This document shows positions 9,324-18,423 of a DNA stretch of 64,000 nucleotides, piece after piece. The stretch comes from Zobellia russellii (GTDB lineage: Bacteria > Bacteroidota > Bacteroidia > Flavobacteriales > Flavobacteriaceae). Position numbers and translations under genes: made by a program. Each line of letters opens with the position of its first letter. Positions within the stretch are counted from its first letter, which is position 1. The notes beneath the pieces were generated by a model. That model worked only from the letters and a program-made list of their open reading frames with translations. It was not told where the DNA came from and ran no database searches. The stretch covers positions 580,009-644,008 of the forward strand of contig NZ_JACSOI010000003.1 of NCBI RefSeq assembly GCF_018728565.1, in the 5' to 3' direction.

Positions 9324-10538
9324 TTATTGAAGCGCATCCGGTTGAACGTCAAATTGAAACTCATCTTGAATTTCATCGTCTGTTGATTGGATAACTCTAG
9401 CGGGTTCGTTGCCAAGAATTTTATCCAGTTGCTTCAAAAACCTATTATGGACCTGATTGGCAGTTAGGACTTTGCCTTTATTTTGGATTCTTCTAGCTAG
9501 TAGGTAGCCCCTTCTTGCAGCTTCCATACGTTGTAAAGGCGTGCCGTGGTGACCATCACTTGTAAAACTACAGTCGCCAATGTTAAAGAAAAGCTCTAGA
9601 AATTGTTGGGTTCGTCTCCAGTTTTGGGTACCACCTTTTTTATGGGTTACATAATACCCGGTGAAGAAATCGGCTTCTAGTTCCGTTGTTCTGGTAGCTT
9701 CGGGAGCATTATCCGCAGCACCGTTAGGGTACCATTTTTCCTGATTGTTAAATTGTATGTGGTGAGCCCATTCATGGGCCATGATGCCATTCCAGATTAC
9801 ACCTCGCCGTATACCCGTTTGTTCAAGTAGGTCTACTATACCATCACCAATTACAATAAGGTCGTTCTGTCCAAAGGCACCGTCCAGAGCAATTGCGAAT
9901 CCATCTGCGGTAATCAATGGTGTCTCCGTTAGAAAGGTGCTCTCTACGTTCACAAAATTTGTAAAATAGTAGGCAAGGGCATTGGCTTCTGATGCAGGTC
10001 TTTCATACCAGAACATAAGGATATCCACTAATTTGTCATAATCTTCTAGAGTGCTTTTGTGTTGCCCGCGCACCTCTATCTCATGTGGCATAAACCAGAA
10101 TCTCTCAAGACTTTTGGTTATATTCTTTACTTTTTGGGTGTCTTCCCCGTCTGCTCCAAAATACTGCGGGCTATCATCGGTAATGGTGGATAGAAAGTTC
10201 ATTTCTGCATAGAGTTCATACCAATCAAAACCAATGGAATCCAGATTGCTAGAAACCGAAGCAGCAATTACGTCGTCTAAAGGAGTTAAGGTGCATTTAC
10301 TGGGCTCTACAATAGAGGCTAAATTAAAGGGAACGTCATGAAACATTGACTTTTCAGGAAGTTTTTTAATCAATGACGGGGCTTTAAAATTAAAGTCTGA
10401 AGAGGGAATGCCAATTTTTGAGGTAAAAGGGGTTAAGCTGTCTTCGGTGCTTAGTTCAAATTCGTCTTTGGTACATGAAACAAGAAAAAGTCCGGCACCA
10501 ATAATAGTTCCGGCAATTTTTAAGTAAGCATTTTTCAT
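9324..10538 (-). CDS. Lipoprotein zinc metallopeptidase-like protein
   Basis: 404-residue exported protein with a lipoprotein signal (FLVSC lipobox at about residue 22). The zinc-binding HEWAHH motif near residue 255 and a downstream ELEADFF supplying a third ligand resemble the neutral zinc peptidase family of E. coli YpfJ (HExxHH plus ELxAD). The rest is not recognisable. It probably sits on the periplasmic face of the outer membrane or on the cell surface. Whether it cleaves peptides is inferred from the complete catalytic motif. It is transcribed toward the dsbD terminator. Confidence 0.78.
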   Translation of the reverse strand: MKNAYLKIAGTIIGAGLFLVSCTKDEFELSTEDSLTPFTSKIGIPSSDFNFKAPSLIKKLPEKSMFHDVPFNLASIVEPSKCTLTPLDDVIAASVSSNLDSIGFDWYELYAEMNFLSTITDDSPQYFGADGEDTQKVKNITKSLERFWFMPHEIEVRGQHKSTLEDYDKLVDILMFWYERPASEANALAYYFTNFVNVESTFLTETPLITADGFAIALDGAFGQNDLIVIGDGIVDLLEQTGIRRGVIWNGIMAHEWAHHIQFNNQEKWYPNGAADNAPEATRTTELEADFFTGYYVTHKKGGTQNWRRTQQFLELFFNIGDCSFTSDGHHGTPLQRMEAARRGYLLARRIQNKGKVLTANQVHNRFLKQLDKILGNEPARVIQSTDDEIQDEFQFDVQPDALQ

Positions 10539-10788
10539 ATAGTGTTTTTTAGGTTTATTTTAACTAAAAATAAGAATATTCAGATTTAATCACTTAATAA
10601 AATTGTAGTTTTTTCTTACTTTTTTGATTTTTGGTTGTTTTTGCTGTGCGTAAACGTGTCTTTGTAATTAAAATGAACCTTCATTTTTTAATAGAAATAG
10701 GTCGTTAATAGATGCTTTTAAGCGAGGTATCCGTTCTTTCTTAGCTCCTTGTAAATAATTCTTATATTAGGTCAAAACTTAGACTTGA

Positions 10789-13182
10789 ATGAGAAAACTT
10801 AAGCGCTTAGGGTGGGGCTTCCTTGCTCTTATTGGTGTGCTAGCTGTTATTGTAGGAAGTTTCACCTATCATTTAAAACCTGACTATGATGGGGAAAAGT
10901 CCCTTCAAAATCTTTCCGGAGAAGTGCAGGTATATTATGATACTTATGGGATTCCTCATATTTATGCGGAAAATGATACGGACGCATTTAAAGCGCTGGG
11001 GTATGTTCATGCCCAGGACAGATTGTGGCAAATGGAACTTTTGCGGCGTATAGGAAAGGGTGGTTTGTCAGAGGTGTTCGGAAAAGACTTGTTGGGTACG
11101 GATAAGTTCTTTCTGGCTTTAGGAATAGATCAGTATTCTACGGAGACTATAGCAAAACTTAATTCATCCGATGTGGCGGTGCAACTATCTCAAGCGTACT
11201 TGGATGGCGTAAATGAATTTGTAAAGGAAGGACCCACTCCCGTGGAGTTTTATCTAACAGGTTTAGAAAAAACACCGTTTGAGTTAAAGGATGTCTACAA
11301 TACCCTTGGGTATATGGCTTTTAGTTTTGCTATGGCTCACAAAACGGACCCGTTATTGAGTAAAATAAAGGATAAATTGGGGTTTGAGTACTTAAAGGAT
11401 TTGGCAGTTCATAGTGATACTACAACGTTATGGATAAAAAACTACCCCAATACTAAAAACGATTCCATACATAAATCTATTTCAGAGGTGATGTCTTCTC
11501 TAGAAAAACTATCAATTCCATTGTTTGAAGGTAGTAATGGTTGGGCCATTGCACCGGGAAAGACCAAAAGTGGGAAGGTAATCTTTGCGAACGACCCACA
11601 TATTGGATATTCGCAACCATCAGTTTGGTACGAGGCTCATGTAAGTACGCCAAGTTATGAGAAATACGGGTATCATCTTGCCGGAGTTCCTTATCCCATC
11701 TTGGGTCATAACCGAAAGCTGGCCTATGGCATGACCATGTTCGAGAATGACGATGTGGATTTCTATTACGAGAAAACACATCCAACGGATCCAAGAAAAT
11801 ATAAAGAGGGTAGTGGGTGGAAGGATTATGAGGTTATCTCAAAAAACATTAAAGTGAAGGATTCTGAGAATGTTCAATTTTCTTATAAAAAAACGAATAG
11901 GGGTCCGGTATTAAATGGTATTGCTGATCAAATTACCGGTGATAGACCCATTTCTATGTGGTGGATTTTTACTAAAGTTGAAAATAAGTTACTTACTTCC
12001 CTTTATAATATGTCATACGCCAAGGGATTGGGGGATTTTGAGCAAGCTTTGGGTGACCTACATGCTCCGGGATTAGGTATTGTTTATGGTGATGCTGATG
12101 ATAATGTGGCATGGTGGGCCGCAGCTAAGCTTTATGAGATTCCGGACAGCGTGAATACCAAATTTGTATATGAAGAAGGAAAAGGTCTGCCTGTGGAAAA
12201 GAAATATTTGGATTTTAGTAAAAATCCGCATGCGATAAATCCACCGTGGCACTATGTTTACTCCGCTAACAATCAACCGGATTCTATTGCTGGAGTGTTG
12301 TACCCTGGTTATTATTTGCCTGAAAATAGAGGGCGAAGAATTGAGGAACTGTTGGAGGGTAAAGACGATTGGGACAAGGAAGCTGTGGGCGACATGATAA
12401 CCGATAATACCTCGCCTGTAAATGTAGAAATAGTATCCCAATTGCTCAAAAAGGTGAATGTTGAGGGTCTTAACGATAGTCATTTGCAAATTCTGGATCG
12501 CCTTAAAGCTTGGAAAGGCGATTACCCTGTGGAAAGTACAGCTGCAACAGTATACCATAGATGGATGTATTTTATTTTAAAAAATACATTTAAGGACGAA
12601 TTAGGGGAAACACTTTTTGAGGAGATTTTAAATACACACTTTATAAAACGGACCATAGCGCCCATAATAGGTAAAGAGAGCTCTATTTGGTGGGATAATA
12701 CAAATACATCCGGTACCATTGAAAGTCAAAGCTATATTGTTACCATTTCTTTTAAGGAAGCAATGGAAGCGCTTGGTGATCAATTGGGCAATGATACAAC
12801 TGCATGGGTTTGGGGTAGCGTGCATACCCTTGAGCACGGGCATCCTATAGGTCAGGTTGAAGCGCTAAAATCTTTTTTTAATGTAGGTCCGTTTGCTATA
12901 AACGGAACTCGGGAGGTTATCAACAATACCTATTTCCCGTATACGGAAGACGGTATTAACAAAGTAAGTTCCGGGCCATCAACAAGAAGGGTCGTAGATT
13001 TTTCGGATGTTGAGAATAGTATGAGTATCCTGCCTACGGGACAATCGGGAAATCCTTTTAGTGAACATTATAAGGATCAGGCGGAAATGTATGCAAAGGG
13101 AGAGTTTCGTAAAATGATGCTCAATAAAGAGGAGATACTTTCCACATCAAAGTCTCAACTTACATTAACGCCAAAGAATTAA
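10789..13182 (+). CDS. Penicillin acylase family Ntn-hydrolase
   Basis: 797-residue member of the penicillin/cephalosporin/acyl-homoserine-lactone acylase family. An N-terminal membrane anchor or signal (about residues 7-27) is followed by an alpha chain, then the autoprocessing site GSNGWA, in which Ser249 would become the N-terminal nucleophile of the beta chain. FANDPHIG downstream is a conserved active-site segment. Such enzymes are periplasmic amidases. The substrate could be an acyl-homoserine lactone, a beta-lactam side chain or another N-acyl compound and cannot be chosen from sequence alone. Confidence 0.9.
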   Translation: MRKLKRLGWGFLALIGVLAVIVGSFTYHLKPDYDGEKSLQNLSGEVQVYYDTYGIPHIYAENDTDAFKALGYVHAQDRLWQMELLRRIGKGGLSEVFGKDLLGTDKFFLALGIDQYSTETIAKLNSSDVAVQLSQAYLDGVNEFVKEGPTPVEFYLTGLEKTPFELKDVYNTLGYMAFSFAMAHKTDPLLSKIKDKLGFEYLKDLAVHSDTTTLWIKNYPNTKNDSIHKSISEVMSSLEKLSIPLFEGSNGWAIAPGKTKSGKVIFANDPHIGYSQPSVWYEAHVSTPSYEKYGYHLAGVPYPILGHNRKLAYGMTMFENDDVDFYYEKTHPTDPRKYKEGSGWKDYEVISKNIKVKDSENVQFSYKKTNRGPVLNGIADQITGDRPISMWWIFTKVENKLLTSLYNMSYAKGLGDFEQALGDLHAPGLGIVYGDADDNVAWWAAAKLYEIPDSVNTKFVYEEGKGLPVEKKYLDFSKNPHAINPPWHYVYSANNQPDSIAGVLYPGYYLPENRGRRIEELLEGKDDWDKEAVGDMITDNTSPVNVEIVSQLLKKVNVEGLNDSHLQILDRLKAWKGDYPVESTAATVYHRWMYFILKNTFKDELGETLFEEILNTHFIKRTIAPIIGKESSIWWDNTNTSGTIESQSYIVTISFKEAMEALGDQLGNDTTAWVWGSVHTLEHGHPIGQVEALKSFFNVGPFAINGTREVINNTYFPYTEDGINKVSSGPSTRRVVDFSDVENSMSILPTGQSGNPFSEHYKDQAEMYAKGEFRKMMLNKEEILSTSKSQLTLTPKN

Positions 13183-13224
13183 CTTGAATAAAAGCCAACT
13201 ATAGAATTTAAATAGATAAAGAAT

Positions 13225-14760
13225 ATGCTCACCAAAGTTTTTGGAAGTGCCGTTTTTGGCGTAGATGCAACAACTATCACGGTAGAAGTCAATGTAGATA
13301 AAGGCGTTGGGTACCACTTGGTAGGGTTGCCGGATAATGCAATAAAAGAAAGCAACTACCGCATTGCGGCAGCACTATTGAACAATGGCTATAAAATTCC
13401 CGGCAAGAAAATAACGTTGAATTTGGCTCCGGCAGACCTTAGAAAGGAAGGTTCTGCGTATGACCTGACTTTGGCTATAGGAATTCTAACCGCTTCGGGA
13501 CAGATTAAGTCGGATAATGTAGAAAAGTACATTATCATGGGCGAACTTTCTCTAGACGGTAGTCTCCACCCTATAAAGGGAGCATTGCCCATAGCTATAA
13601 AGGCGCAAGAAGAGGGTTTTGAAGGTTTTATTCTACCCAAGGAAAATGCCAAGGAAGCGGCTATTGTTTCTGATTTAAAAGTTTTTGGAGTTGATAACAT
13701 ATCGGAAGTAATAGAATATTTTGACAATGGAACACCGTTAGAGCAGACCATCATTAATACTCGTGAAGAATTCTATAAAACCCTTGATTTTCCGGAGTTT
13801 GATTTTGCCGATGTAAAAGGTCAGGAAAGCATCAAGCGGTCCATGGAAATTGCGGCGGCAGGTGGGCATAATATTATTTTGGTCGGTCCTCCAGGCGCGG
13901 GAAAAACGATGCTTGCGAAGCGATTACCTTCTATTTTGCCACCTATGACCTTGCATGAGGCACTTGAAACTACCAAGATTCATAGCGTTGTAGGTAAAAT
14001 AAAAAATATGGGGTTGATGAGCCAGCGTCCGTTCAGAAACCCACATCACACAATAAGTGGTGCTGCATTAGTTGGAGGGGGAAGTTACCCACAACCGGGA
14101 GAAATTTCATTATCGCACAACGGAGTACTGTTTTTAGATGAGTTGCCAGAGTTTGAACGTAGGGTGTTAGAGGTAATGCGCCAGCCCATGGAAGACCGTG
14201 AGGTTACTATTGCCAGAGCACGTTTTACGGTTACCTATCCAAGCAGTTTTATGCTGGTGGCAAGTATGAACCCTAGTCCGGGCGGATACTTTAATGACCC
14301 GGATGCACCCGTAACTTCGTCTCCCGCTGAAATGCAGCGCTATTTAAGTAAGATATCCGGGCCTTTATTGGATCGTATAGATATTCATATTGAAGTTACA
14401 CCGGTTCCTTTTGATAAATTGTCAGAAGATAGAAAAGGGGAAAGCAGTGTGGAAATCCGTAAGCGGGTGACCGCTGCAAGAGAAGTGCAGACCAAGCGTT
14501 TTGTTGATTTGCCCAATGTGCATTACAATGCCCAGATGAACACCAAACAGATTCGGGAATTTTGTAGATTGGATGAAGCTTCTAAGGAACTGCTCAAGAA
14601 TGCTATGGAGCGCTTGAATCTTTCGGCAAGGGCCTATGACCGCATTTTAAAGGTTGGGCGTACTATTGCTGATTTAGAAGGTGCAGACGCCGTAAATGGC
14701 ACTCATATAGCGGAAGCTATTCAATATCGTAGCCTGGATAGAGAGGGTTGGTTAGGGTAA
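13225..14760 (+). CDS. comM: YifB/ComM family Mg-chelatase-like AAA+ ATPase
   Basis: 511-residue protein of full family length. The N-terminal ChlI-like/Lon-type domain contains VGLPDNAIKES and LNLAPADLRKEGSAYDL; the AAA+ core has Walker A GPPGAGKTMLAK near residue 222, GVLFLDELPEF as Walker B and an SMNPSPGGY sensor segment; the C-terminal Mg_chelatase_C helix bundle follows. In Vibrio and Haemophilus, ComM is a hexameric helicase that promotes branch migration in natural transformation. Whether this organism is transformable is not shown. It follows the acylase gene after 42 bases. Confidence 0.93.
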   Translation: MLTKVFGSAVFGVDATTITVEVNVDKGVGYHLVGLPDNAIKESNYRIAAALLNNGYKIPGKKITLNLAPADLRKEGSAYDLTLAIGILTASGQIKSDNVEKYIIMGELSLDGSLHPIKGALPIAIKAQEEGFEGFILPKENAKEAAIVSDLKVFGVDNISEVIEYFDNGTPLEQTIINTREEFYKTLDFPEFDFADVKGQESIKRSMEIAAAGGHNIILVGPPGAGKTMLAKRLPSILPPMTLHEALETTKIHSVVGKIKNMGLMSQRPFRNPHHTISGAALVGGGSYPQPGEISLSHNGVLFLDELPEFERRVLEVMRQPMEDREVTIARARFTVTYPSSFMLVASMNPSPGGYFNDPDAPVTSSPAEMQRYLSKISGPLLDRIDIHIEVTPVPFDKLSEDRKGESSVEIRKRVTAAREVQTKRFVDLPNVHYNAQMNTKQIREFCRLDEASKELLKNAMERLNLSARAYDRILKVGRTIADLEGADAVNGTHIAEAIQYRSLDREGWLG

Positions 14761-14778
14761 TTTGGTTAGACTGCGTAC

Positions 14779-14819
14779 AAATAAAGAAAAAGCTCCTATC
14801 TGTAAACAGAGTAGGAGCT
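14779..14819 (-). terminator. Intrinsic terminator reading leftward
   Basis: Stem of about 13 pairs with a one-base bulge (AGCTCCTA / TAGGAGCT plus TCTGT / ACAGA). Only the minus strand has a T-rich tract after it (TTTTTCTTTATTT). This supports a minus-strand transcript ending here, that is, the small gene at 14851-14949; it may also stop comM readthrough. Confidence 0.7.
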
Positions 14820-14850
14820 AGATAATCTAAGCTTGAATTTTAAGGGACTC

Positions 14851-14949
14851 CTAGAACGGGTGATTTTTGTATAGGAAAATCGCCATTACGATTATAAAAA
14901 TTACATTGAATGCAACATAGGCGTAAGTGAGTTTGTCTCTTGTCTTCAT
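14851..14949 (-). CDS. Putative 32-residue single-span membrane protein
   Basis: Begins MKTRDKLTYAY, has one hydrophobic helix (roughly residues 13-26) and ends YKNHPF. A positively charged N-terminus followed by one helix fits a small inner-membrane protein with the C-terminus outside. A leftward terminator lies 32 bases after the stop. I do not recognise the family. It resembles the neighbouring small ORF at 15129-15230 in size and layout (charged MK start, helix, short tail). Too short for codon statistics; support comes from the terminator and topology. Confidence 0.5.
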   Translation of the reverse strand: MKTRDKLTYAYVAFNVIFIIVMAIFLYKNHPF

Positions 14950-15002
14950 AGAATATTTATCTGTTGTTCCTTCACAAAAATAAAAGTATAAACGGATAAT
15001 AA

Positions 15003-15036
15003 AACAAAGAAAAACCCCACAATTTTTGGGTTATTT
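15003..15036 (-). terminator. Weak leftward hairpin with T-tract
   Basis: On the minus strand a 5-6 base-pair stem (AACCC / GGGTT) is followed by TTTTTCTTTGTTTT. It lies about 95 bases past the stop of the small ORF at 15129-15230. Confidence 0.35.
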
Positions 15037-15128
15037 TTTACAAATAGTTGAGGTATTTGGTGATTGCGTTAAATTTAATACCTCGTAGCCTATGACTAAT
15101 TCTATTGCATATAGGTTCTTACAGGTGT

Positions 15129-15230
15129 TTATGCAACTGTTGTGTAAAAGATGACATACAAAGACCATAAAAAACAAAAAGCGCAGAAAGCATAAACAAG
15201 GTAATCATTAAGAGTAGTTTTTTCTTTCAT
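15129..15230 (-). CDS. Putative 33-residue single-span membrane protein
   Basis: Starts MKEKTTLNDYLVYAF, has one hydrophobic, aromatic-rich helix and ends FYTTVA. The frame is open further upstream to 15398, but the upstream residues look random and basic, and the methionine at 15230 gives a compact protein similar in design to the one at 14851-14949. No family is recognised. Support is the tandem arrangement of two similar micro-ORFs with leftward terminators; it could still be chance. Confidence 0.4.
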   Translation of the reverse strand: MKEKTTLNDYLVYAFCAFCFLWSLYVIFYTTVA

Positions 15231-15643
15231 AAGAATTGGGTTTATATATAAAACGCTTTTATGGACTAGTGACACCTTTATCAATCGGGCAAAGGGGATT
15301 AAATTCGATTGAAAACATGAATGTCGGTAAGCGGTATTTATAGCTCCACAAACGGAATAAATGTAAAAACACCTTATCCTTTTTTTTAAGCAATACAACC
15401 TAAGGTTTGAGCTCTAATTGATAGTTTGTGTTCTTTGTTTTTTGGAAAGAATCTAGATAGAAAAGAGAAATGATATAATAAGCCCTTTGGAACAATAGAT
15501 GTTTCTGTCAAGGGTCTTGTTGTTAGTTCAGATAAGTTCTTCAGACAAGCTAAGAAGAGGCTTTAAATAGGCTGGTGTTCAATTCTGAAAACGAGTAGGT
15601 AGGGAAAGAGTGGTATTGAGTAAGAAGTTGTATGTAGATGCTA
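15231..15643. other. Gene-poor stretch
   Basis: No convincing gene. An imperfect hairpin around 15480-15522 (CCCTTTG / CAAGGG arms) could end the minus-strand gene at 15644, but it lacks a clear T-run. Confidence 0.4.
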
Positions 15644-16204
15644 CTACAATTGAAGCTCTCCGTTGCCGTGACCTTCTTTTCCTTTGTTGTTGGCAAATAC
15701 GTCCTTTAAAATATAAGCAATGATTATAGTAATTCCTACAGCTAGAAGCGGAATGGCATAGGATTCGTTTAACATATTCAAAAGGCTTCCGGCTATAATG
15801 GCAAGAGCTCCAACTACCATGGCTAAATTCCACAGTACACGGGCCATATTGTTTTTTTGTCTGCGGTCCTCGTCCAGAAAATAGGCAGTTCCTTCCATAA
15901 TAAACCAAGTAATGAAAGAGATAGCAATTAGTATTTGAAAGAGTAGGGTAAACGGTAGGTCAACTATCCGGAAAAGCCCATTAAGTGCCCAACTGGTTAC
16001 CATTACCATTTTAACGATATCAATAAACAGTTTGGTTTCCTTTTTCCAAAAACGTATAGTATATAGGATAAGAATGGCTGTAAATGCCAAGAAGATAGTT
16101 TCTGACGCGTACGGCCAATGAAAAATGCGAGATAGCATGCCCAACAACAAAATTGCGATTGAAATTCTCAATGGAGTCTTTAAAATCTTTGTATTATTTG
16201 ACAT
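15644..16204 (-). CDS. Five-span membrane protein with GldL-like N-terminal motif
   Basis: 186 residues with about five membrane helices and a short charged C-terminal tail. The first segment, LLLGMLSRIFHWPYAS, resembles the membrane motif of gliding-motility protein GldL and its relatives (G-x-x-x-K/R-I-x-H-W-P), but the cytoplasmic part of GldL is missing, so this is not GldL itself. It is followed upstream on the same strand by the gene at 16222, with only 17 bases between them, suggesting an operon. Function unknown. Confidence 0.7.
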   Translation of the reverse strand: MSNNTKILKTPLRISIAILLLGMLSRIFHWPYASETIFLAFTAILILYTIRFWKKETKLFIDIVKMVMVTSWALNGLFRIVDLPFTLLFQILIAISFITWFIMEGTAYFLDEDRRQKNNMARVLWNLAMVVGALAIIAGSLLNMLNESYAIPLLAVGITIIIAYILKDVFANNKGKEGHGNGELQL

Positions 16205-16221
16205 GGCAATAGGTTTTAAGT

Positions 16222-16665
16222 TTATATCGCTTTGATATGTACACGCAAGCCTTCCATTATCCCTAGAATATTTGTAACGGTTTCTTTAAGATAATATTTT
16301 ATAACTACATGGGGTATTCGTATGGTGGTAAAGCCATTTTTAAACGAATGCATGGCTTCTTCCAGGTCATTAATGGCTTGTTCATGGGTCATCATATGAT
16401 ATTCCGTATCTATTTCAATATTGAGTTTTACTCTAGATATGGCAATATCTATTGATTTTGAACCGTCCCACCATTCTAACATAGAAGGCACTCCGGCTTC
16501 TTTTAATCCATAGTATAATTGTATGGCCTCACGAGGGGTATCGTTAAGTTCTACTAGTTTTATCATTCTTGGTCTATGTTCTCTACACAATTCAACACCA
16601 AGAAGGTCCATTGAGTGTTTGTGATCTGTATAACCAAGTTTTTTATTGCATTCTAAACAATTCAT
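16222..16665 (-). CDS. Small protein with Cys/His finger and possible PD-(D/E)XK fold
   Basis: 147 residues. The N-terminus has CLECNKKLG and a second half ELCREH, arranged like a treble-clef zinc site. The middle part, GSKSIDIAISRVKLNIEIDTEYH, has the Asp ... Glu-x-Asp spacing and strand pattern of small PD-(D/E)XK nucleases (Vsr/DUF559-like), although the canonical lysine is not obvious. A DNA-processing role is inference only. It sits 17 bases upstream of the GldL-like membrane protein gene and probably shares a transcript with it. Confidence 0.6.
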   Translation of the reverse strand: MNCLECNKKLGYTDHKHSMDLLGVELCREHRPRMIKLVELNDTPREAIQLYYGLKEAGVPSMLEWWDGSKSIDIAISRVKLNIEIDTEYHMMTHEQAINDLEEAMHSFKNGFTTIRIPHVVIKYYLKETVTNILGIMEGLRVHIKAI

Positions 16666-16946
16666 TTCAGTAGGTCAATTAGGCCCCGATTAAAATGAGG
16701 GGGAAGTTCGATTTGGGATAATAATAACCCGTAATTTTTCTGGATATTATGTAGACTCGATATACGGCACCCTAGTTTTAGATGAACTGCAATTTTTTAG
16801 ATAAACGGCATTAAAAAATGTTAAAACTGTGGTGAAATGAGGGGTTGCGAAAGAAGTGTTGGTAATTGTTTTGTGCGTTAATAGAAGGTCGTTTCTGACA
16901 GGAAGTCTTAAAGTTTATCAGTATTTTCGAAATTAGAAATTCCAAA

Positions 16947-17693
16947 ATGGCAAGAACTTATATTGATTTAAATTCTGATGTGGGCGAAGGTGTTGGTAAC
17001 GAAAATGAGCTGTTACCTTTATTGTCTTCCTGTAATATTGCATGTGGAGGTCATACGGGGGATAAGAGGACTATGACTCAAGTAGTACGGCTGGCTAAAG
17101 CACATAATGTGGCGATTGGGGCTCATCCCTCATATCCGGACAGGACTAATTTTGGGCGGTCTTCCATGAAAATGGATGCCAAAGCACTTATAGAGAGCAT
17201 AAAGTTTCAGGTACAAAGTTTGGTTGAAGTTATAAAGACGGAGGATGCAAGACTAAGTCACATTAAGCCTCATGGAGCACTTTATAATGACATAGCAAAA
17301 GATAGCTCCTTGGCACTTTGTTTTTTAAAATCGATTGAAAAATATAAAGATGAGGTGTCTGTTTATGCGCCATATGGTTCGGCAATCGCGAAAGAGGCTG
17401 TGGAGTTAGGGTTTAAGATAAAGTACGAAGCGTTTGCAGACCGTAACTATGAACCAGATTTAAGTTTGGTTTCCAGGCAAAAACCAAATGCACTAATAAT
17501 TGATAAAGAAAAAGTTTTAGCACATGTGGTTAAAATAGCAAAGTTCAATAGAGTGAGAACTGTAGGGGAAACTGAACCATCAATTTTGGCAGATACTTTT
17601 TGTATTCACGGAGATACTCCATCGGCATTAGAAATAGTATTGTATCTTACTAAAGAATTACCCAACCATAATATTTATTTAAAAAGTGAATAA
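16947..17693 (+). CDS. pxpA: 5-oxoprolinase subunit A
   Basis: LamB/YcsF family, 248 residues, with DLNSDVGEG at the N-terminus, NIACGGHTGD, and HIKPHGALYN, all conserved in PxpA. Together with PxpB and PxpC it forms the ATP-dependent enzyme that opens 5-oxoproline (pyroglutamate) to glutamate, removing a spontaneous damage product. It is the first gene of a tight pxpABC operon; the next gene overlaps it by 8 bases. Confidence 0.95.
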   Translation: MARTYIDLNSDVGEGVGNENELLPLLSSCNIACGGHTGDKRTMTQVVRLAKAHNVAIGAHPSYPDRTNFGRSSMKMDAKALIESIKFQVQSLVEVIKTEDARLSHIKPHGALYNDIAKDSSLALCFLKSIEKYKDEVSVYAPYGSAIAKEAVELGFKIKYEAFADRNYEPDLSLVSRQKPNALIIDKEKVLAHVVKIAKFNRVRTVGETEPSILADTFCIHGDTPSALEIVLYLTKELPNHNIYLKSE

Positions 17694-18423
17694 GTACTCC
17701 ATTTCAATAAGGCCCTTTGGTATCCATGCAATTTTGTTAGAGTGGCCTGGTAGGGTAGATGTTGCTATTCTTGAAGATATACTTCAATTTACCCAGTACC
17801 TTAAAGAGTGTTGCTTAAAGGATAAGGATTGGGAAATAGTACCGGCCTATAACTCGGTAGCCCTTATCTACAGAAAAGAACCTATAGATTTTGTTGAGTT
17901 AAAAACCAAGCTGCTTAGTTGGTACAAAGAGGATATTAAAGCAGTAGTGCGCGAACAGGTTTTATGGCGCCTTCCCGTCTGTTATGATAAAGATTTTGGT
18001 ATTGATTTAGAGGAAATTTCTCAAAAATCCGGTCTGTCCGTTACGGAAATAGTGAGCCTTCATACATCTCATGTGTATACTGTTTTCGGAATTGGTTTTC
18101 TTCCTGGGTTCACCTATTTAGGGGGGCTTCCTCAGGTTTTGGAGTTTAACAGAAGGCCTCAACCACGTTCAAAGGTTATAAAGGGGTCCGTAGGTCTGGC
18201 GGGTAAACAAACAGGAATTTATCCTCAAAATTCACCGGGAGGTTGGAATATTGTGGGGAACTGCCCTGTACCTATGTTCGATCCCAAGGCTGAAGAACCT
18301 TGTTTTGTAAGTGTGGGTGATCAGGTTCAATTCTATGAAATAACTAAGGCCGAATATGATTTGCATAAGATAGAAAACGAAGTAGGCATTTATAAACTTG
18401 AAAAAATTATAGTAAATGCTTAA
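17686..18423 (+). CDS. pxpB: 5-oxoprolinase subunit B
   Basis: Cyclophilin-like domain protein of 245 residues (KipI/AHS1 family) with GFLPGFTYLGGLP, GSVGLAGKQTGIYP and SPGGWNIVG. Start is GTG at 17686, inside the end of pxpA, and the stop overlaps pxpC by 8 bases, consistent with translational coupling of a 1:1 complex. Older annotations call this family a kinase A inhibitor; the operon with pxpA and pxpC supports the oxoprolinase role. Confidence 0.95.
   Translation: MNKYSISIRPFGIHAILLEWPGRVDVAILEDILQFTQYLKECCLKDKDWEIVPAYNSVALIYRKEPIDFVELKTKLLSWYKEDIKAVVREQVLWRLPVCYDKDFGIDLEEISQKSGLSVTEIVSLHTSHVYTVFGIGFLPGFTYLGGLPQVLEFNRRPQPRSKVIKGSVGLAGKQTGIYPQNSPGGWNIVGNCPVPMFDPKAEEPCFVSVGDQVQFYEITKAEYDLHKIENEVGIYKLEKIIVNA

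Noticed and set aside
12073..12558. 161-codon minus-strand ORF opposite the penicillin acylase gene
   Set aside because: Antisense to conserved acylase sequence; no domain or start signal of its own.
15579..15908. 109-codon minus-strand ORF overlapping the GldL-like gene in another frame
   Set aside because: Rich in Cys, Arg and Ser, as expected for a frame-shifted reading; the GldL-like frame has clear membrane helices.
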